A DNA stretch of 64,000 nt, from contig NZ_JAWDIC010000005.1 of the NCBI RefSeq assembly GCF_032464895.1, forward strand, positions 62,001-126,000. Reading direction: 5' to 3'. The stretch is from Phycicoccus sp. M110.8 (lineage in GTDB: Bacteria; Actinomycetota; Actinomycetes; Actinomycetales; Dermatophilaceae). Position numbers and translations under genes: made by a program. Below are positions 33,472 through 44,680 of this stretch, piece after piece. Positions within the stretch are counted from its first letter, which is position 1. Every line of letters begins with the position of its first letter. The notes under the pieces are model-generated. The model was given only the letters and a program-made list of their open reading frames with translations, made no database searches and was not told the origin of the DNA.

Positions 33472-33956
33472 CGCAGCCGGTGCGGTGGCTGCGGACGGGC
33501 TCCCGTCCCGCAGCCGCCGCGCTGGCCGCGGTGGCGGTGCTCGTGCTCGCGGCCTGCGGGACGGACGAGATGGAGGTCGCGATGAAGGAGCCGGCCGCCA
33601 GCGGCAGCTCGAAGGCCCCTGCTCCCGTCTGTGCCAAGGACGCGACGGCAGTGGACCTGCCCGCCTCGTTCCCGGCCGCGGCGACCGTGCCGGACGGTTA
33701 CGTGGTGACCGGGACCGAGGCCCGCAGCGCGGGACGGACGGTCGTGACCGCGGTGTCGCCCAAACCCTTCAAGCAGACCCTGGCCGAGATGCAACAGGCC
33801 TACTCCAGCCGCGGCTGGAAGCCGTCGGAGGGCGAGGTCGAGGAGCGCGACGCCGAGTCGAACTTCGCGGGCAACGGGCTGCGCGGCCGCTGGGCCATCC
33901 GGGAGATGCCCGAGTGCCCGACCAACACCTCCGTGAGCGTGCTTCTCGGCAAGTAG
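33468..33956 (+). CDS. lipoprotein, hypothetical
   Basis: 162 residues. A signal sequence with lipobox VLAAC near residue 30 indicates a lipid-anchored outer-face protein. The mature part is small, with a Ser/Ala/Pro linker, two or more cysteines (APVCAK, MPECPT) that could form a disulphide, and a beta/alpha domain (TVVTAVSPKPFKQTLAEMQQAY). No family recognised. The ATG overlaps the stop of the secreted propeller protein, so the two are made together and may interact at the cell surface (inference). Confidence 0.7.
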   Translation: MTQPVRWLRTGSRPAAAALAAVAVLVLAACGTDEMEVAMKEPAASGSSKAPAPVCAKDATAVDLPASFPAAATVPDGYVVTGTEARSAGRTVVTAVSPKPFKQTLAEMQQAYSSRGWKPSEGEVEERDAESNFAGNGLRGRWAIREMPECPTNTSVSVLLGK

Positions 33957-33973
33957 CCGGCTGACGGCTCACT

Positions 33974-34013
33974 GCGACCGACCGGTTCCCGAGGCGATGA
34001 ACCGGTCGGTCGC
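33974..34013. terminator. 15-bp perfect inverted repeat after the lipoprotein gene
   Basis: GCGACCGACCGGTTC (33974-33988) pairs perfectly with 33999-34013 around a 10-base loop, 18 bases after the stop. There is no T-tract, so it is either a GC-type terminator or a large operator. A second 8-bp stem (GGCGCCCC, 34032-34039 with 34049-34056) follows. Confidence 0.45.
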
Positions 34014-34076
34014 CGGCCTCGTGTACCGGGTGGCGCCCCGCGTCCTGTGGGGCGCCGCCGATCCGGGAGGTAGCCC

Positions 34077-35186
34077 ATGCCACGCATCGTCCGTCGCCAT
34101 ACACCCCTGCTCGCCCTCGGCGCCGCCGTCGGTGCCGCTGTCGGGCTGCTCGCCGCCGGCGCCCCTGCTGACGCCGGGGCCCCCACGGCATACCGCCAGG
34201 TGAACCTCGTCTCGGACGTCCCCGGCCTGGCCCAGGTCACCGACCCGCACCTGGTCAACGCCTGGGGCGCCTCGTACCTCGGTGCGAGCCCGCTCTGGGT
34301 CTCCGACAACGGCGCCGACGTGACGACGCTCTACAGGGGTGGGGTCGGCGGAAGCACGCAGGCGGTGGTGCCGCTCGTCGTGAGCATCCCCGGTGGCGCC
34401 CCCACCGGGCAGGTGTCGAACCCGACCACGGCCTTCGTCGTCCACGACGCAGCCGGGAACTCGGCTCCCGCACGGTTCCTCTTCGTCGGCGAGACCGGTC
34501 ACCTGAGCGGCTGGAACCCGGCCGTCGGAGGCACCGGTGCGCCCCCGTCGACCCACGCCGTCGACGCCGTCGTCACACCCGGCGCGGTCGACAAGGGGAT
34601 GGCCATGGGCCAGACGGCGCAGGGGCCGCGGCTCTACGTGGCGGACTTCTCTGCCGGCACCGTCGACGTCTACGACGGGACGTTCCAGCGGGTCACCACC
34701 CCTGGTGGCTTCACCGACCCGCAGCTCCCGAGCGGCTACGCGCCGTTCAACGTCATGGTCAGCGGGGGCACCGTCTACGTCTCGTATGCCAAGCAGGACA
34801 GCGCCCGCCACGACGAGGTCGCCGGCCAGGGCCGCGGTCGGGTCGACGCCTTCACCCTCGACGGCGTGCTCCTGCGCAGGCTGCCCGGGCACGGGGTGCT
34901 CGACGCGCCGTGGGGCATGACGATCGCACCCGAGGGCTTCGGGTCGCTGTCCGGCGACCTGCTCGTGGGGAACTTCGGCGACGGCAGGATCCACGCGTTC
35001 GACCCTGCGACGCTCACGTTCGCCGGCACCGTCAGGGATGGCGCCGGCAGGGCGGTCGCCATCGACGGCCTGTGGGCGCTGCTGCCGGGCAACGGCACGG
35101 AGGGCTCACCGCACGACGTGCTGTTCACGGCCGGCCCGCAGGACGAGGCACACGGCCTGCTCGGCCTGCTGCACGCCACGCCCTGA
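34077..35186 (+). CDS. secreted TIGR03118-family protein
   Basis: 369 residues. A signal peptide (about 1-33, RHTPLLALGAAVGAAVGLLAAGA core, quoted in part) leads into a beta-propeller-like body with the family hallmarks: NLVSDVPGLAQVTDPHLVNAWG, PLWVSDNGADVTTLY, YAPFNVMV, LLVGNFGDGRIHAFDP and DGLWALLPGNG (some quoted in part). The family has no established function; members are exported. ATG at 34077 with GGGAGG about 8 bases upstream. Second exported propeller protein in 4 kb. Confidence 0.85.
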   Translation: MPRIVRRHTPLLALGAAVGAAVGLLAAGAPADAGAPTAYRQVNLVSDVPGLAQVTDPHLVNAWGASYLGASPLWVSDNGADVTTLYRGGVGGSTQAVVPLVVSIPGGAPTGQVSNPTTAFVVHDAAGNSAPARFLFVGETGHLSGWNPAVGGTGAPPSTHAVDAVVTPGAVDKGMAMGQTAQGPRLYVADFSAGTVDVYDGTFQRVTTPGGFTDPQLPSGYAPFNVMVSGGTVYVSYAKQDSARHDEVAGQGRGRVDAFTLDGVLLRRLPGHGVLDAPWGMTIAPEGFGSLSGDLLVGNFGDGRIHAFDPATLTFAGTVRDGAGRAVAIDGLWALLPGNGTEGSPHDVLFTAGPQDEAHGLLGLLHATP

Positions 35187-35326
35187 CCCGGGTGAGGTGC
35201 CGCGGGTCGGGCCGGTGTGCCCACCCGCGGCGCCGGCCGTTGCCCGGGGCCCACCCGGTGGTTACGCTCCGCGGGCGGGCGGCCCACGAGGGCCGGCTGC
35301 GGAACCGCGCGAAGGGAAGGCACGGC

Positions 35327-35815
35327 ATGCCGGCACACGACTCCTGGCCCACCCTGGACGAGCTGGTGCAGGAGGAGGAGCGGCTTGTCCTGCCCTCGCT
35401 CACCGAGGACGACGCCTGGGCCCTCGGGTGCCGCGCCGCGGAGGCGGCCCGCGCGCAGTCGCTGCCCGTCTCGATCGGGATCTGGCGCGGCGGGCACCAG
35501 CTCTTCCACTGCGGCCTGCCGGGGTCGACGAGCGACAACGACGCGTGGCTGCGCCGCAAGGGGCGCGTGGTCACGCACTTCGAGCGCTCCTCGCTCCACC
35601 TGTCGCGCATGGTCCGCGAGCAGGGGACGACCCTCGCCGAGAAGTTCGCCCTCCCCGCGTCCCGGTATGCCGCGGCCGGCGGCGCCGTGCCGCTGCGCGT
35701 CCGGGGCGCCGGGGTCGTGGGCTGGATGGGCGTGTCCGGACTGCCGCAGGTGGAGGACCACCGGTTCGTGGTGCGGATCCTGCGCGAGCACCTGGCCGAC
35801 GGGCCGTCCGCGTGA
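35327..35815 (+). CDS. UPF0303 / HbpS-like heme-degrading-fold protein
   Basis: 162-residue protein of the UPF0303 (GlcG/HbpS-like) family. The visible pattern is a helical N-terminus, then LPVSIGIWRGGHQLFHCGLPG, WLRRKGRVVTHFERSSLHLS and the closing VGWMGVSGLPQVEDHRFVVR (some quoted in part). Relatives bind or degrade heme or act as cofactor-binding modules; role here not known. ATG at 35327 with GGGAAGG upstream and a TACGCT -10 candidate at 35262-35267. Overlaps the next gene by GTGA. Confidence 0.75.
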   Translation: MPAHDSWPTLDELVQEEERLVLPSLTEDDAWALGCRAAEAARAQSLPVSIGIWRGGHQLFHCGLPGSTSDNDAWLRRKGRVVTHFERSSLHLSRMVREQGTTLAEKFALPASRYAAAGGAVPLRVRGAGVVGWMGVSGLPQVEDHRFVVRILREHLADGPSA

Positions 35816-36315
35816 TCGGTGCCCGGTGGGGCGTCACGCAGGACGAGACCCGGCTGCACTTCGACTGCGACGACCTCGTCGGAGCCCGTCCCGCGCTCGA
35901 GGCGTGGCGCGGCGTGACGGTCGAGGCGCCGCCGTCGGTGGTGTGGCCCTGGGTCGGGCAGGTCCGTGTCGCACCGTACTCCTACGACTGGCTGGACAAC
36001 CTCGGCCGCCGTTCGCCGCGCGACCTGGTGGGGCTGGCGGAACCACGGGTCGGGGAACCGTTCACCCGCTCCGGCGGCCGGCCTCTCGGGCGGCTGGCGG
36101 CGGTGGAACCGGGTCGCCAGCTGACTGGCGAGATCCTCGGCGCGTACCTGTCCTACCTCTTGGTTTCGTTGGGGGAGAACGGCACCCGGCTCCTGCTCAA
36201 GGTCGTCATGGACACCAGGCCCGTGCTCGCGCCGTTCCTCTCCGTCGGTGACCTCGTCATGGCGCGACGGCAGCTCCTCAACCTCAAGGCCCGGGCCGAG
36301 GCCATCGCGCACTGA
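35812..36315 (+). CDS. SRPBCC-fold protein, hypothetical
   Basis: 167 residues with a START/SRPBCC-like outline: VTVEAPPSVVWPWVGQVRVAPYSYDWLDN (quoted in part) early, a central beta region, and the C-terminal amphipathic helix DLVMARRQLLNLKARAEA. The VWPWVGQ...YSYDWLDN motif is typical of a polyketide-cyclase-like subgroup; ligand unknown. The GTG overlaps the stop of the UPF0303 gene, so the pair is co-translated. The nitrate cluster promoter follows 70 bases later. Confidence 0.65.
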   Translation: MIGARWGVTQDETRLHFDCDDLVGARPALEAWRGVTVEAPPSVVWPWVGQVRVAPYSYDWLDNLGRRSPRDLVGLAEPRVGEPFTRSGGRPLGRLAAVEPGRQLTGEILGAYLSYLLVSLGENGTRLLLKVVMDTRPVLAPFLSVGDLVMARRQLLNLKARAEAIAH

Positions 36316-36388
36316 ACGTCTCCGGCCTGCGGGCCGGGTGCACGACGACTCCTCCTCACAGCCACGCCCGCTGCGCTGAGAGGGACTT

Positions 36389-36404
36389 GTTACGGACGCT
36401 TCAC
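36389..36404. promoter_or_regulatory. GlnR-box-like site upstream of narK
   Basis: On the minus strand it reads GTGAA-N6-GTAAC, one mismatch from the actinobacterial GlnR consensus GTnAC-N6-GnAAC. Its centre is about 53 bases before the transcription start predicted from CATGCT (36437-36442). Confidence 0.5.
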
Positions 36405-36436
36405 AGCGCCCGGCAGGACGTGAAACACCGGCTGCC

Positions 36437-36442
36437 CATGCT
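36437..36442 (+). promoter_or_regulatory. possible -10 of narK
   Basis: CATGCT, a weak match to TANNNT, would start transcription near 36449. The narK ATG at 36493 has AAGGAGG (36481-36487) for translation. Confidence 0.3.
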
Positions 36443-36492
36443 GTCGGGACAGCCGGCCGGAGACCTCCGGCCCTCCCGACAAGGAGGCACCG

Positions 36493-37899
36493 ATGTCCTC
36501 TCCCACCCGCGAGCACCCGACCGCGTCGCAGGCCCCGACCCACGCCCCGTCGCTGCCGGGCACCACAGGACCCGAGTCGGGCCCGGCCGCCCAGCCGGTC
36601 CGCCGGGCCGGGCGGTGGATCGACCACTGGGACCCCGAGGACGCCACGTTCTGGCGCGGCGGCGGTCGCCGCATCGCCCGCCGCAACCTGGTCTTCTCGG
36701 TGCTCGCGGAGCTCCTGGGCTTCTGCGTCTGGGCCCTGTGGAGCGTGGTCGTGCCGCTGCTGCCCGCTGCCGGGTTCGACCTGAGCCTGGACCAGCAGTT
36801 CTGGCTGATCGCCGTGCCCAGCCTGGTCGGCGCGACGCTGCGCATCCCGTACACGTTCGCCGTGCCGGCCTTCGGTGGGCGCAACTGGACGGTCGTCAGC
36901 GCGCTCCTGCTGCTGGTCCCGGCCAGCGCGCTGGCGTGGGTGGTCACCCGGCCGGACACTCCGTTCGGGATGCTGCTCGCGTGCGCCGCGCTCGCCGGCT
37001 TCGGCGGCGGCAACTTCGCCTCGTCGATGACCAACATCTCCTTCTTCTTCCCCGAAGCGGAGAAGGGAAAGGCGTTGGGGCTCAACGCCGCCGGCGGCAA
37101 CCTCGGCACCGGGGTGGTGCAGCTGGTCGTCCCCGCCGTCGTCGCCGTCGGGGCCGGCGTGCACCTCGAGCGCGCCGGGCTGCTGTTCGTGCCGCTCGCC
37201 GTGCTCGCCGCGGCCGGGGCCTGGCGGTTCATGGACAACCTCAGCGGGGTGCGTGCCGACTACCGCAGCTTCGCCGTCGCCGTCCGCAACCGGCACACCT
37301 GGCTCATCTCCTTCCTGTACATCGGGACGTTCGGCTCCTTCATCGGGTATGCCGGCGCCTTCCCGACGCTGCTCAAGACGCAGTTCCCGGGCGCGCCGAT
37401 GCAGCTGGCGTTCCTCGGCGCGCTGGTGGGCGCCCTGGCCCGCCCGCTCGGGGGAGTGGTCGCCGACCGGCTCGGCGGGGCGCGCATCACCATCGCGTCG
37501 TTCGCCGTGCTGGCCGCCGGTGCCGTGGCCGCGGTCGTGGCCCTGCACACGCACGACTTCGCCCTCTTCTTCGCCGCCTTCATGGTCCTGTTCACCGGTG
37601 CCGGGGTCGGCAACGGCGCGACCTACCGGATGATCCCGGCGGTGTTCCGGGCCGGCGCCGACGGCGCGGACCAGCTCGGTGTCGCCCGCAAGGCCGCGGC
37701 CGGCTGCATCGGCATCGCCGGCGCCGTGGGTGCCTACGGCGGGTTCCTCATCCCGCGCGGCTTCGCCATGGCCAAGGCGGCGTACGGCTCGCTCGTGCCG
37801 GCCCTGTGGGTGTTCGTCGCCGCGTATGCCGTGATGGCGGCGGCCACGTGGGCGGTCTACCAGCGCCGCGGGTCGGCCCTGGCCCGCGAGTCGATCTGA
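36493..37899 (+). CDS. narK: nitrate/nitrite transporter NarK
   Basis: 468-residue major facilitator with 12 hydrophobic helices after a Pro/Thr-rich cytosolic N-terminus of about 50. The nitrate-porter signature is present in GFGGGNFASSMTNISFFFP and again as FTGAGVGNGATYRMIPAVF in the second half, with the substrate-binding Arg in the first-half RIPYTF. It brings nitrate in and/or moves nitrite. First gene of the nitrate assimilation cluster, 9 bases from nasA and preceded by a GlnR-like site. Confidence 0.95.
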   Translation: MSSPTREHPTASQAPTHAPSLPGTTGPESGPAAQPVRRAGRWIDHWDPEDATFWRGGGRRIARRNLVFSVLAELLGFCVWALWSVVVPLLPAAGFDLSLDQQFWLIAVPSLVGATLRIPYTFAVPAFGGRNWTVVSALLLLVPASALAWVVTRPDTPFGMLLACAALAGFGGGNFASSMTNISFFFPEAEKGKALGLNAAGGNLGTGVVQLVVPAVVAVGAGVHLERAGLLFVPLAVLAAAGAWRFMDNLSGVRADYRSFAVAVRNRHTWLISFLYIGTFGSFIGYAGAFPTLLKTQFPGAPMQLAFLGALVGALARPLGGVVADRLGGARITIASFAVLAAGAVAAVVALHTHDFALFFAAFMVLFTGAGVGNGATYRMIPAVFRAGADGADQLGVARKAAAGCIGIAGAVGAYGGFLIPRGFAMAKAAYGSLVPALWVFVAAYAVMAAATWAVYQRRGSALARESI

Positions 37900-37908
37900 G
37901 GGGACGCC

Positions 37909-40061
<2,153 letters not shown>

Positions 40062-40065
<4 letters not shown>

Positions 40066-41585
40066 GGATCGTCGTCGTCGGCAACGGCATGGTCGGCTCA
40101 CGGTTCGTCGAGGACCTGCTCGCCGCGGACCGCGCCGGCAAGTACGACGTCACGGTGCTGGGCGCGGAGGCGTGCGAGCCGTACAACCGCGTGCTGCTCA
40201 GCGAGGTCGTCGCAGGCGCGTACGACCTCGCCGCCCTCACTCTCCCGACACCTGCCCACCCCCGCCTCACGGTCCGGCGCGGCAGCACCGCCGTGGCCCT
40301 CGACCGCGAGGACCGGGTGGTGGTCGACTCCGACGGTCTCCGGCACCGCTACGACCAGCTGGTCCTGGCGACCGGCGCCGTGGCCCGCATCCCCCCGCTC
40401 GCCGACCTCGGCGCGGACCCGGGCTCGCTGGTCCCTGGGGTGCACGCACTGCGGACCATCGACGACGCCCGCGAGATCGTGGCTGCGACCTACAACGCGA
40501 CGAATGCCGTGGTGCTCGGTGCGGGTGTCCTCGGCCTGGAGGTGGCCTGCGGCCTGGCGCGGCGCGGCTGCGGCGTCACGGTCGTGCACCCGGCCGCGGC
40601 GATGATGGAGCGCCAGCTCGACGGAGCGGCCAGCCAGGCCCTCGAGGGCGCGATGGCGCGGCTCGGCATCGAGCACCGGGTCGGGGTCGGCGCCGACGGC
40701 ATCCGCCTCGAGCGCGGCCGGCTCAGTGGCGTGCGCCTCGCCGGTGGCGAGGTGCTGCCCGCCGACCTCCTCGTGGTCGCGACCGGCACCGTCGTCGACA
40801 CCTCGCTGGCAGCCGCCGCCGGCCTCCCGACCGGGCGCGGCGTGCTGGTGGGGAAGGACCTGGCCAGCCCGGCCGACCGGAGGGTGTTCGCGATCGGGGA
40901 CTGCGCCCAGCCGCCGGAGGGCGGGACCGGGCTCGTCGCCCAGGGGTGGGAGCAGGCACGCCGCCTGGCCGCCGCCCTGACCGCCGGGACGGCCGAGCCC
41001 GTCGCCGGCCCGTCGGCCTCCGACACGTCGGCGTCCGGCCCGTCGGCGTCCGGCCCCTCGGCGTCGGGCACGGACGTCGTCCGGCTCAAGGCGCACGGTC
41101 TCGACGTCGTGGCCATGGGCGTCTGCGGCAGCGCCCGCCCCGACGACCCGGAGCGGCGCAGCCTGCGCCTCAGCGACCCCGGGGCCGGCCGGCACGTGGA
41201 GGTGGTCGTCTCGGGGGACCGCCTCGTCGGCGCCACCTGCGTCGGGGCCGGACAGGTCGCAGCCGACCTCGTCGCGGCGTACACGCGCCGTACGCCGCTA
41301 CCGGCCGACCCGGCATACCTCCTCCTGCCGGCCCTCGCTGCCGCACGCACTGACACTGCCGCGGACCCCACGTCGCTGCCCGACGACGCCACGGTCTGCC
41401 GCTGCAACGGCGTCAGCAAGGGCGCCATCGCCGCGGCCCTGGGCGACGGGGCGCAGTCCCTCGACGAGGTCGCCCGTGCGACCCGCGCGACCACAGGGTG
41501 CGGCGGGTGCACCGACGACGTGTGCGCCCTGGTCGAGGCCCTCGCACCTCACCGCGACCGCTCCGAGCCGGTGAAAACCGTTTAA
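40062..41585 (+). CDS. FAD-dependent NAD(P)H reductase with [2Fe-2S] BFD-like domain, nitrate reductase partner
   Basis: 507 residues. The FAD/NAD disulphide-reductase-like part (about 1-310) has VVVGNGMVG, EPYNRVLLSEV, LVLATGA and IGDCAQPP, like the N-terminal half of NirB. A linker of tandem SASGP-type units follows (about 325-345). The C-terminal BFD-like domain has cysteines VCRCNGVSKG and TTGCGGC for an iron-sulphur cluster. It most likely passes electrons from NAD(P)H to NasA. It overlaps nasA by ATGA; its last codons lie in the GlnR site of nirB. Confidence 0.85.
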
Positions 41586-41597
41586 CGAAGGGGAAAC
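41582..41597. promoter_or_regulatory. GlnR-box-like site upstream of nirB
   Basis: TTAAC-GAAGGG-GAAAC, one mismatch from GTnAC-N6-GnAAC. It overlaps the stop of the previous gene. The centre is about 53 bases before the predicted leaderless start of nirB. Confidence 0.6.
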
Positions 41598-41629
41598 ACA
41601 TGTTCCACAGCACCGAAACCGCGGCTGCC

Positions 41630-41635
41630 TAGGTT
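41630..41635 (+). promoter_or_regulatory. -10 box of leaderless nirB promoter
   Basis: TAGGTT ends 7 bases before the ATG at 41643. No ribosome-binding site precedes that ATG, consistent with a leaderless transcript and an internal promoter in the cluster. Confidence 0.55.
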
Positions 41636-41642
41636 GACGGCC

Positions 41643-44222
41643 ATGGAGAGCACACCGCAGGACCCCCGGCACCTCGTGGTCGTCGGCGGCGGGATGGTGG
41701 CGCGGCGCGTCGTCGACGCCCTCCGCTCCCGCGACGCGGCCGGCGACTGGGCGGTCACCGTCCTCGCCGAGGAGCCGCGCGCGCCCTACGACCGGGTCGC
41801 CCTCACGTCCTACTTCACCGGCCGCGACCCCGAGGACCTGGCGCTCGGCGGCCAGGAGATCTGGGACGACCCGCTCGTCACCCTCCGCCGCGGCGTGCGC
41901 GCCGAGGCGGTCGACCGCGTCGCCCGCACGGTCACCACGTCCGACGGGCGCACGCTCGCCTACGACGACCTCGTCCTGGCCACCGGCTCGTATGCCGCGG
42001 TGCCGCCCGTGCCGGGCAGGGACCTGCGTGGCGCGTTCGTCTACCGCACCATCGACGACGTCGCCGCCCTGCGCACCCACGTCGAGCGGCTCCGGGACGA
42101 GCTCGACCGCCCGGTGCGCGGTGCCGTCGTCGGCGGCGGCCTGCTCGGTCTCGAGGCGGCGGGCGCGCTGCGGGCCCTGCAGTGCGAGGCGACGGTCGTG
42201 GAGTTCGCGCCGCGCTTGATGCCGTTGCAGGTCGACGAGGGTGGCGGCGAGGCGCTCAAGCGCCTCATCACCGGGCTCGGCGTCGACGCCCGCACCTCGA
42301 CGGCCACCTCTCGCATCGTCGGCCACCTGGGCCAGGTCTCGCGGATGGAGTTCACCGAGGGACCGCCGCTGCCGGTCGACGTCGTCGTCTTCGCCGTCGG
42401 CGTGCGCCCGCGCGACGAGCTGGCCCGCGACGCCGGCCTCGAGGTGGGCGAGCGTGGGGGCGTGGTCGTGGACGAGGCGTGCCGCACCGCCGACCCGCAC
42501 GTGTGGGCCGTCGGCGAGGTGGCCTGCATCGACGGGCGCTGCCTCGGCCTCGTCGGGCCCGGGTACACCATGGCCGAGGTCGTGGTCGACCGGCTGCTCG
42601 GCGGCCAGGGCGCGTTCCCCGGTGCCGACCTGTCCACCAAGCTCAAGCTGCTCGGCGTCGACGTCGCCAGCTTCGGCGACGCGTTCGCCACCGAGGCCGG
42701 CTCGCTCGAGGTCGTGATCTCCGACCCCGTGGCCGGGGTCTACAAGAAGCTCGTCATGTCCGACGACGCCCGGACCCTGCGCGGCGGCATCCTCGTGGGT
42801 GACGCCGGTGCGTATGCCGCGCTGCGCCCGATGGTGGGCCGCGAGCTCGGCGGCGACCCCGCGGCATACCTGCTCCCGGAGGGCGGCGCGCCCGCGCCCT
42901 CCGGCGACCTGCCGGACGACACCTCGGTGTGCTCGTGCAACAACGTGACGGCAGGCGCCATCCGCTGCGCCGTGACCGAGGCCGGGTGCACCGACCTGGG
43001 CGGCGTCAAGGCGTGCACCCGGGCCGGCACCAGCTGCGGGTCGTGCCTGCCGCTGGTGAAGAAGCTCGTGACGACCGAGCTGGAGAAGGCAGGCGTCACC
43101 GTCGGGAACGCCCTGTGCGAGCACTTCGAGCTGTCCCGGGCCCAGCTGTTCGACGTGGTGCGGGTGCAGGGCCTGACGACGTTCAGCGAGATCGTCGCCC
43201 GGCACGGCCGCGGCCGCGGGTGCGACATCTGCAAGCCGGTCATCGGCTCGATCCTCGCCTCGCTGGGCACCGGGCACATCCTCGAGGGCGAGCGGGCGAC
43301 GTTGCAGGACACCAACGACCACGTCATGGCGAACCTGCAGAAGGACGGCTCGTACTCGGTGGTGCCGAGGATCCCCGGTGGCGAGGTGACGCCGGAGGGG
43401 CTGCTCGCGATCGGCCAGGTGGCCAAGGACTTCGGGCTGTACACCAAGATCACCGGCGGCCAGCGGATCGACCTGTTCGGGGCGCGGATCGACCAGCTCC
43501 CGGCGATCTGGCAGCGCTTGGTGGACGCGGGCTTCGAGTCCGGCCACGCGTACGGCAAGTCGCTGCGGACGGTGAAGTCCTGCGTCGGCTCGACCTGGTG
43601 CCGCTACGGCGTGCAGGACTCCGTCGGGCTCGCCATCGCCCTCGAGCTGCGCTACCGCGGCCTGCGCAGCCCGCACAAGATCAAGCTCGGCGTCTCCGGG
43701 TGCGCGCGCGAGTGCGCGGAGGCGCGCGGCAAGGACGTCGGCGTCATCGCCACCGACAACGGCTGGAACCTCTACGTCGGCGGCAACGGCGGCTTCACCC
43801 CCCGGCACGCCCGGCTGCTGGCCGAGGACCTCGACACCGAGACGCTGGTGCGCACGATCGACCGGTTCCTCCTCTACTACGTCCGGACGGCCGACCGGCT
43901 CCAGCGGACCGCGTCCTGGGTGGAGGACCACGAGGGCGGCCTCGAGGCGATCCGCGCGGTCGTCCTCGACGACAGCCTGGGCATCTGCGCCGACCTCGAC
44001 GCAGCCATGGCCGGCCACGTCGAGTCCTACGAGGACGAGTGGGCTGCCGTGCTCGCCGACCCCGAGAAGCTGCGGCGCTTCTCCGCGTTCGTCAACGCCC
44101 CCGATGCGGTCGACGACTCGCTCGCCTACGTCGCCGAGCGCGGCCAGCCGCGCCCCGCGACCCCGGACGAGCGGCGCGAGGGCGTCCTCGTCGCCGGGAC
44201 GACGCTGGAGGTCCGGCGGTGA
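41643..44222 (+). CDS. nirB: assimilatory nitrite reductase large subunit
   Basis: Reduces nitrite to ammonia with NAD(P)H. The 859 residues run through an N-terminal FAD/NAD domain (VVGGGMVARR, APYDRVALTSYF, LATGSYA), a [2Fe-2S] BFD domain around 428-475 (VCSCNNVTAG, TSCGSCLP) and a ferredoxin-like half domain. The siroheme/[4Fe-4S] domain follows, with its ligands SCVGSTWCRYG near 645 and GVSGCARECAEARGKDVG near 683. ATG at 41643; the TTG at 41634 would lie inside the -10. Overlaps nirD by GTGA; siroheme comes from the gene after nirD. Confidence 0.96.
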   Translation: MESTPQDPRHLVVVGGGMVARRVVDALRSRDAAGDWAVTVLAEEPRAPYDRVALTSYFTGRDPEDLALGGQEIWDDPLVTLRRGVRAEAVDRVARTVTTSDGRTLAYDDLVLATGSYAAVPPVPGRDLRGAFVYRTIDDVAALRTHVERLRDELDRPVRGAVVGGGLLGLEAAGALRALQCEATVVEFAPRLMPLQVDEGGGEALKRLITGLGVDARTSTATSRIVGHLGQVSRMEFTEGPPLPVDVVVFAVGVRPRDELARDAGLEVGERGGVVVDEACRTADPHVWAVGEVACIDGRCLGLVGPGYTMAEVVVDRLLGGQGAFPGADLSTKLKLLGVDVASFGDAFATEAGSLEVVISDPVAGVYKKLVMSDDARTLRGGILVGDAGAYAALRPMVGRELGGDPAAYLLPEGGAPAPSGDLPDDTSVCSCNNVTAGAIRCAVTEAGCTDLGGVKACTRAGTSCGSCLPLVKKLVTTELEKAGVTVGNALCEHFELSRAQLFDVVRVQGLTTFSEIVARHGRGRGCDICKPVIGSILASLGTGHILEGERATLQDTNDHVMANLQKDGSYSVVPRIPGGEVTPEGLLAIGQVAKDFGLYTKITGGQRIDLFGARIDQLPAIWQRLVDAGFESGHAYGKSLRTVKSCVGSTWCRYGVQDSVGLAIALELRYRGLRSPHKIKLGVSGCARECAEARGKDVGVIATDNGWNLYVGGNGGFTPRHARLLAEDLDTETLVRTIDRFLLYYVRTADRLQRTASWVEDHEGGLEAIRAVVLDDSLGICADLDAAMAGHVESYEDEWAAVLADPEKLRRFSAFVNAPDAVDDSLAYVAERGQPRPATPDERREGVLVAGTTLEVRR

Positions 44223-44680
44223 CCGCCCGCGTGGACGTCGCGGACGTGGACGCGGCCCGGGGCGGTGGGGGCACGCTCACGTGGGTGCCCGTGTGCCGCT
44301 TGGCGGACCTCCCGCGCGAGCGTGGGACGGCCGCCCTCGTCGGCGGCGTCCAGGTCGCGCTCTTCCGCACCTTCGACGACGCCGTGTATGCCGTGCAGCA
44401 GCGCGACCCGTACAGCGGCGCCGCGGTCCTGTCCCGGGGGATCGTCGGGTCCCGCGGCGACGCGCCGACGGTGGCCTCGCCCATGTACAAGCAGGTCTTC
44501 GACCTCCGGACCGGTGCCTGCCTCGACGCGGTCGGCAGGGAGCCACAGGCGCTGCGGACCTGGCCGGTCGAGGTGCGCGACGGCACCGTGCACGTCGCCG
44601 CGGTGGAGCAGGTCGGCCCGCCCCCGCGGGACGGCGGGCTTGCGCAGGACGGCGCGGCGGACCGTGGCGGCCCGTCGTGA
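44219..44680 (+). CDS. nirD: assimilatory nitrite reductase small subunit
   Basis: 153-residue Rieske-fold protein that pairs with NirB. The central domain carries the NirD pattern YAVQQRDPYSGAAVLSRGIVG and ASPMYKQVFDLRTGACLD. As in other NirD proteins, the Cys/His cluster ligands of true Rieske proteins are absent, so it is structural rather than electron-carrying. Extra Gly/Arg-rich tails at both ends. It overlaps both nirB and the siroheme gene by GTGA. Confidence 0.93.
   Translation: MTARVDVADVDAARGGGGTLTWVPVCRLADLPRERGTAALVGGVQVALFRTFDDAVYAVQQRDPYSGAAVLSRGIVGSRGDAPTVASPMYKQVFDLRTGACLDAVGREPQALRTWPVEVRDGTVHVAAVEQVGPPPRDGGLAQDGAADRGGPS

Noticed and set aside
36411-36426. Second GlnR site in front of narK (GAAAC at 36422)
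   Set aside because: Only one half-site is present; the partner six bases upstream does not match GTnAC.
41600-41632. Ten-codon leader peptide (MFHSTETAAA) upstream of nirB with a GAAGGGG ribosome-binding site
   Set aside because: Its TAG stop is part of the TAGGTT -10 box that fits a leaderless nirB transcript, so the ORF would not be on that mRNA. It could only matter for read-through from the upstream genes.
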